From an uncultured Alphaproteobacteria bacterium (GTDB taxonomy: Bacteria; Pseudomonadota; Alphaproteobacteria; HIMB59): a stretch of DNA of 64,000 nt. Numbering within the stretch: position 1 is the first letter of the stretch; each line of letters begins with the position of its first letter. Under the pieces are notes generated by a model. That model worked only from the letters and a program-made list of their open reading frames with translations. It did not search any database and was not told the DNA's origin. The position numbers and the translations under genes are program-made. The stretch covers positions 62,001 through 126,000 of the forward strand of contig CABZCN010000001.1 in the NCBI GenBank assembly GCA_902524245.1. The letters are read 5' to 3'. This document shows positions 62,396 through 64,000 of this stretch, piece by piece.

Positions 62396-63214
62396 TTATC
62401 CGAAATAAAGGGATTTTTCAATTCTAACTGAAGGATAAAACTTGTTAATATCTCTAAAAATCAACCTTTCTTTTGCGTTTTTCTTAAAAGATACAAAAAT
62501 TGAAGATCCACTACCACTCATGCCAAATTTTAAGAAATCTCTCCTATAATCCAAAAGGAACATAAATAATTCTTTAAATTCTTTATTTAGCAACATAGAT
62601 GAACTAGTTAAGTTATTTTGAGATATTAGTTGTTTTTTGGCTCCCATATTATGGTTTTTAAAATAATTATAAATTTTTTTAGTTAAATTTTTTTGTGAAG
62701 GAAAAATTAAGTAAACTTTCCTCCAATAATATTTTTTTGCCTTGAGGTATTTATACTGACTTAATCCATCAATTATTTTTGGATATTTATCTTTAAAAAT
62801 AATTACATCTGAACCAATTAATGGTGCATCTTTTTCAAAGTTTTTTGAAGTAATTTGATGATATTCATATAGAAATTTTAAAATTGAGGCTGCATTTGAG
62901 GATCCACCTCCTAATCCATAACCAACTGGTATTTTTTTATAAACTAAAAATTTTAATTTTGTTTTAGTTTTGTATTTTCTATCAAAAAATAGAATTGATT
63001 TTTTTATAATATCATTTTTCAATTTGATTATTTTTTTATTTTGATCGTAATAAGTAATTTGTAACTTTGTAGAATTGGATACCGTAATTAAATCATTTAA
63101 TTTTAAAAGAACGACTTTAGAAGAAATCTTATGTTTTTTGATAATTTTATCATAATATTTTATTTTTAAATCAAGATTTATTTTAGCATAGCTTGTTAAT
63201 TTACTTATTTTCAT
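62396..63214 (-). CDS. ispE: 4-diphosphocytidyl-2-C-methyl-D-erythritol kinase
   Basis: A 272-residue GHMP kinase. The N-terminal YAKINLDL, the ATP loop PVGYGLGGGSSNAA (about 92-105) and the C-terminal GMSGSGSSIF (about 233-242) are the IspE motifs. It acts in the MEP route to isoprenoids. Its start overlaps the end of the TPR gene by 14 bases, and the tRNA-Gln gene follows. The protein is rich in K, N and I, as expected in this genome. Confidence 0.94.
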   Translation of the reverse strand: MKISKLTSYAKINLDLKIKYYDKIIKKHKISSKVVLLKLNDLITVSNSTKLQITYYDQNKKIIKLKNDIIKKSILFFDRKYKTKTKLKFLVYKKIPVGYGLGGGSSNAASILKFLYEYHQITSKNFEKDAPLIGSDVIIFKDKYPKIIDGLSQYKYLKAKKYYWRKVYLIFPSQKNLTKKIYNYFKNHNMGAKKQLISQNNLTSSSMLLNKEFKELFMFLLDYRRDFLKFGMSGSGSSIFVSFKKNAKERLIFRDINKFYPSVRIEKSLYFG

Positions 63215-64000
63215 TTCTGGCTAAAACTTCCTCGTATTTAAAATAATCTTTATGAAATAGTAAAATTTTATTATCTAAAAATTTAGATTCTTTGTATCTG
63301 CCTAATTCATAATAAATTTGAGATAAATGATCTATTATTTCTGGCTCTGAGGGTTCAAGTTGATAAGCATCATAAATCCATTTTTCTGCCAAATCTAAGT
63401 TATCTTTCTTATAATAAAGCCATCCCAAACTATCAAGTATAGCCCCATCATTATAATTTGAGTCTTTTACTGCCTTTTGAAGCATACTTTCTGCAAGATC
63501 TAATTTTCTATCATTCTCTACCCATAAATATGCAAGATAATTTAATATATAAGGATATGAACTTTTAGATATATCAATACTTTTTTGGATAATTTCTTCG
63601 GCTTTTTTAATATCATTATTTCTCTCTAACAAAATACCATATTTAAAAAGATGAATTGCATCATCAGAATTCTCTATAATACTTATGCAACACTCGTTTA
63701 TAAAATCTAAAGCACCCCTATTATCATTTAAAAAGTACATTTCCATCGCAACAAGAAATGATAACTCTAGATTTATCCAATCATTATGATGATCACTATT
63801 ATTTATAAAATACACTAAGTCACTCATATCAGTGTCTAATTCAAATGATGTTGAGATATAAAGGTAGTTTTTAAAAAAATTAAAATTTTTGTCAGTTGGG
63901 TTAAAATTTTTAATTAATTTTAGTATTTCTTTACTTGGATTTAATTCTGCTAAAAATGAAATTTTTTTATAGAGATAATAATCTCTATTATCTGGATTTA
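63201..64000 (-). CDS. TPR-repeat protein (partial, N-terminus beyond window)
   Basis: The minus frame is open from the stop at 63201 to the right edge, at least 265 codons; an internal ATG at 63827 is not a likely true start, since the repeat pattern continues upstream. Tetratricopeptide repeats are visible, with W/L/G/Y/A/P positions spaced about 34 residues apart (for example the copies around GILLERNNDIKKAEEIIQ, DSLGWLYYKKDNLDLAEKW and DHLSQIYYELGRYKES). Such proteins mediate protein contacts. The order TPR protein-ispE is common in Alphaproteobacteria. Function is not specified by sequence. Confidence 0.85.
   Translation of the reverse strand, partial: NPDNRDYYLYKKISFLAELNPSKEILKLIKNFNPTDKNFNFFKNYLYISTSFELDTDMSDLVYFINNSDHHNDWINLELSFLVAMEMYFLNDNRGALDFINECCISIIENSDDAIHLFKYGILLERNNDIKKAEEIIQKSIDISKSSYPYILNYLAYLWVENDRKLDLAESMLQKAVKDSNYNDGAILDSLGWLYYKKDNLDLAEKWIYDAYQLEPSEPEIIDHLSQIYYELGRYKESKFLDNKILLFHKDYFKYEEVLARNENK

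Noticed and set aside
1-64000. CRISPR arrays, insertion sequences, prophage or integration sites
   Set aside because: No repeated spacers, transposase or integrase-like proteins, or terminal inverted repeats were found, and gene order looks like ordinary chromosome.
1-64000. Riboswitch or structured leader elements
   Set aside because: All intergenic gaps are under about 170 bases, and none shows the conserved cores of known riboswitches that I could recognise.

Overview
The window reads as one continuous, very dense piece of chromosome from an AT-rich alphaproteobacterium (roughly 30% G+C by eye). Several gene neighbourhoods typical of Alphaproteobacteria point that way: coq9 divergent from rpsU; uvrC-pgsA-moaD-moaE; ilvE divergent from a MarR/OmpR/kinase set of the petP-petR type; lgt-midA-pgeF; a transhydrogenase split into pntAA/pntAB/pntB; a plant-type gshA; and a DUF1244 gene beside pyk. 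Tiny intergenic gaps (none above about 170 bases), many 1-20 base overlaps, A/T-biased third codon positions and few regulators suggest a streamlined, probably marine, free-living aerobe. A SAR11-like or HIMB59-like lineage fits, but I cannot assign a species from the sequence alone.

Layout. 1-3.5 kb: hydroxyacid metabolism (partial LhgO-type oxidase, acyl-CoA thioesterase, beta-hydroxyacid dehydrogenase, BASS-type transporter) and a small membrane protein. 3.6-5.1 kb: a DsbA/FrnE-type protein and a HisN-type phosphatase. 5.1-19.4 kb: the accessory part, twelve consecutive minus-strand genes. An aldehyde dehydrogenase, a glutamine-synthetase-like ligase and an iron alcohol dehydrogenase come first. 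A nine-gene, almost gapless operon follows: Tat-exported peptide-type binding protein, two permeases, one double-ATPase protein, an M20 carbamoylase-like hydrolase, two choline-kinase-like proteins, a short-chain dehydrogenase and an ArgE-like hydrolase. 19.5-29.9 kb: a small secreted protein, coq9, rpsU, pntB/AB/AA, a UbiB-like kinase, oligoendopeptidase F, DUF1244, pyk and an aspartate aminotransferase. 30-45.4 kb: uvrB, a Na+/Ca2+ exchanger, an AsmA-like protein, gshB/gshA, a lytic transglycosylase lipoprotein, leucyl aminopeptidase, htpG plus a small zinc-finger gene, a LysR regulator, uvrC, pgsA and moaD/moaE. 45.4-59.2 kb: ilvE, the petP/petR/kinase set, csaA, a COQ9-like helical protein, proC, ybjN, lgt, midA, pgeF, prs, rplY, pth, ychF and the cytochrome bc1 operon petABC. 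59.3-64 kb: trmL, a short tRNA nucleotidyltransferase, an ABC-F ATPase, tRNA-Gln(UUG), ispE and a partial TPR protein.

How the genes fit together. The housekeeping part supports respiration (bc1, ubiquinone accessory proteins, transhydrogenase), redox balance (glutathione synthesis), DNA repair, molybdopterin synthesis and translation. The 5-19 kb accessory block looks like an uptake-and-breakdown system for a nitrogen-containing, probably hydroxylated or amide-containing compound. The ligase could add gamma-glutamate to an amine, the alcohol and aldehyde dehydrogenases could oxidise it, and the operon supplies uptake, two kinase-like proteins and two amide-type hydrolases. The substrate cannot be read from the sequence. 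The strongest single oddity is the fused transporter ATPase: one of its two composite ATP sites has lost its catalytic residues while the other is intact.

No gene-free stretch exceeds 300 bases. The longest, 15280-15446, holds only a strong ribosome binding site and a weak hairpin. I saw no insertion sequence, prophage, CRISPR array, rRNA or riboswitch.
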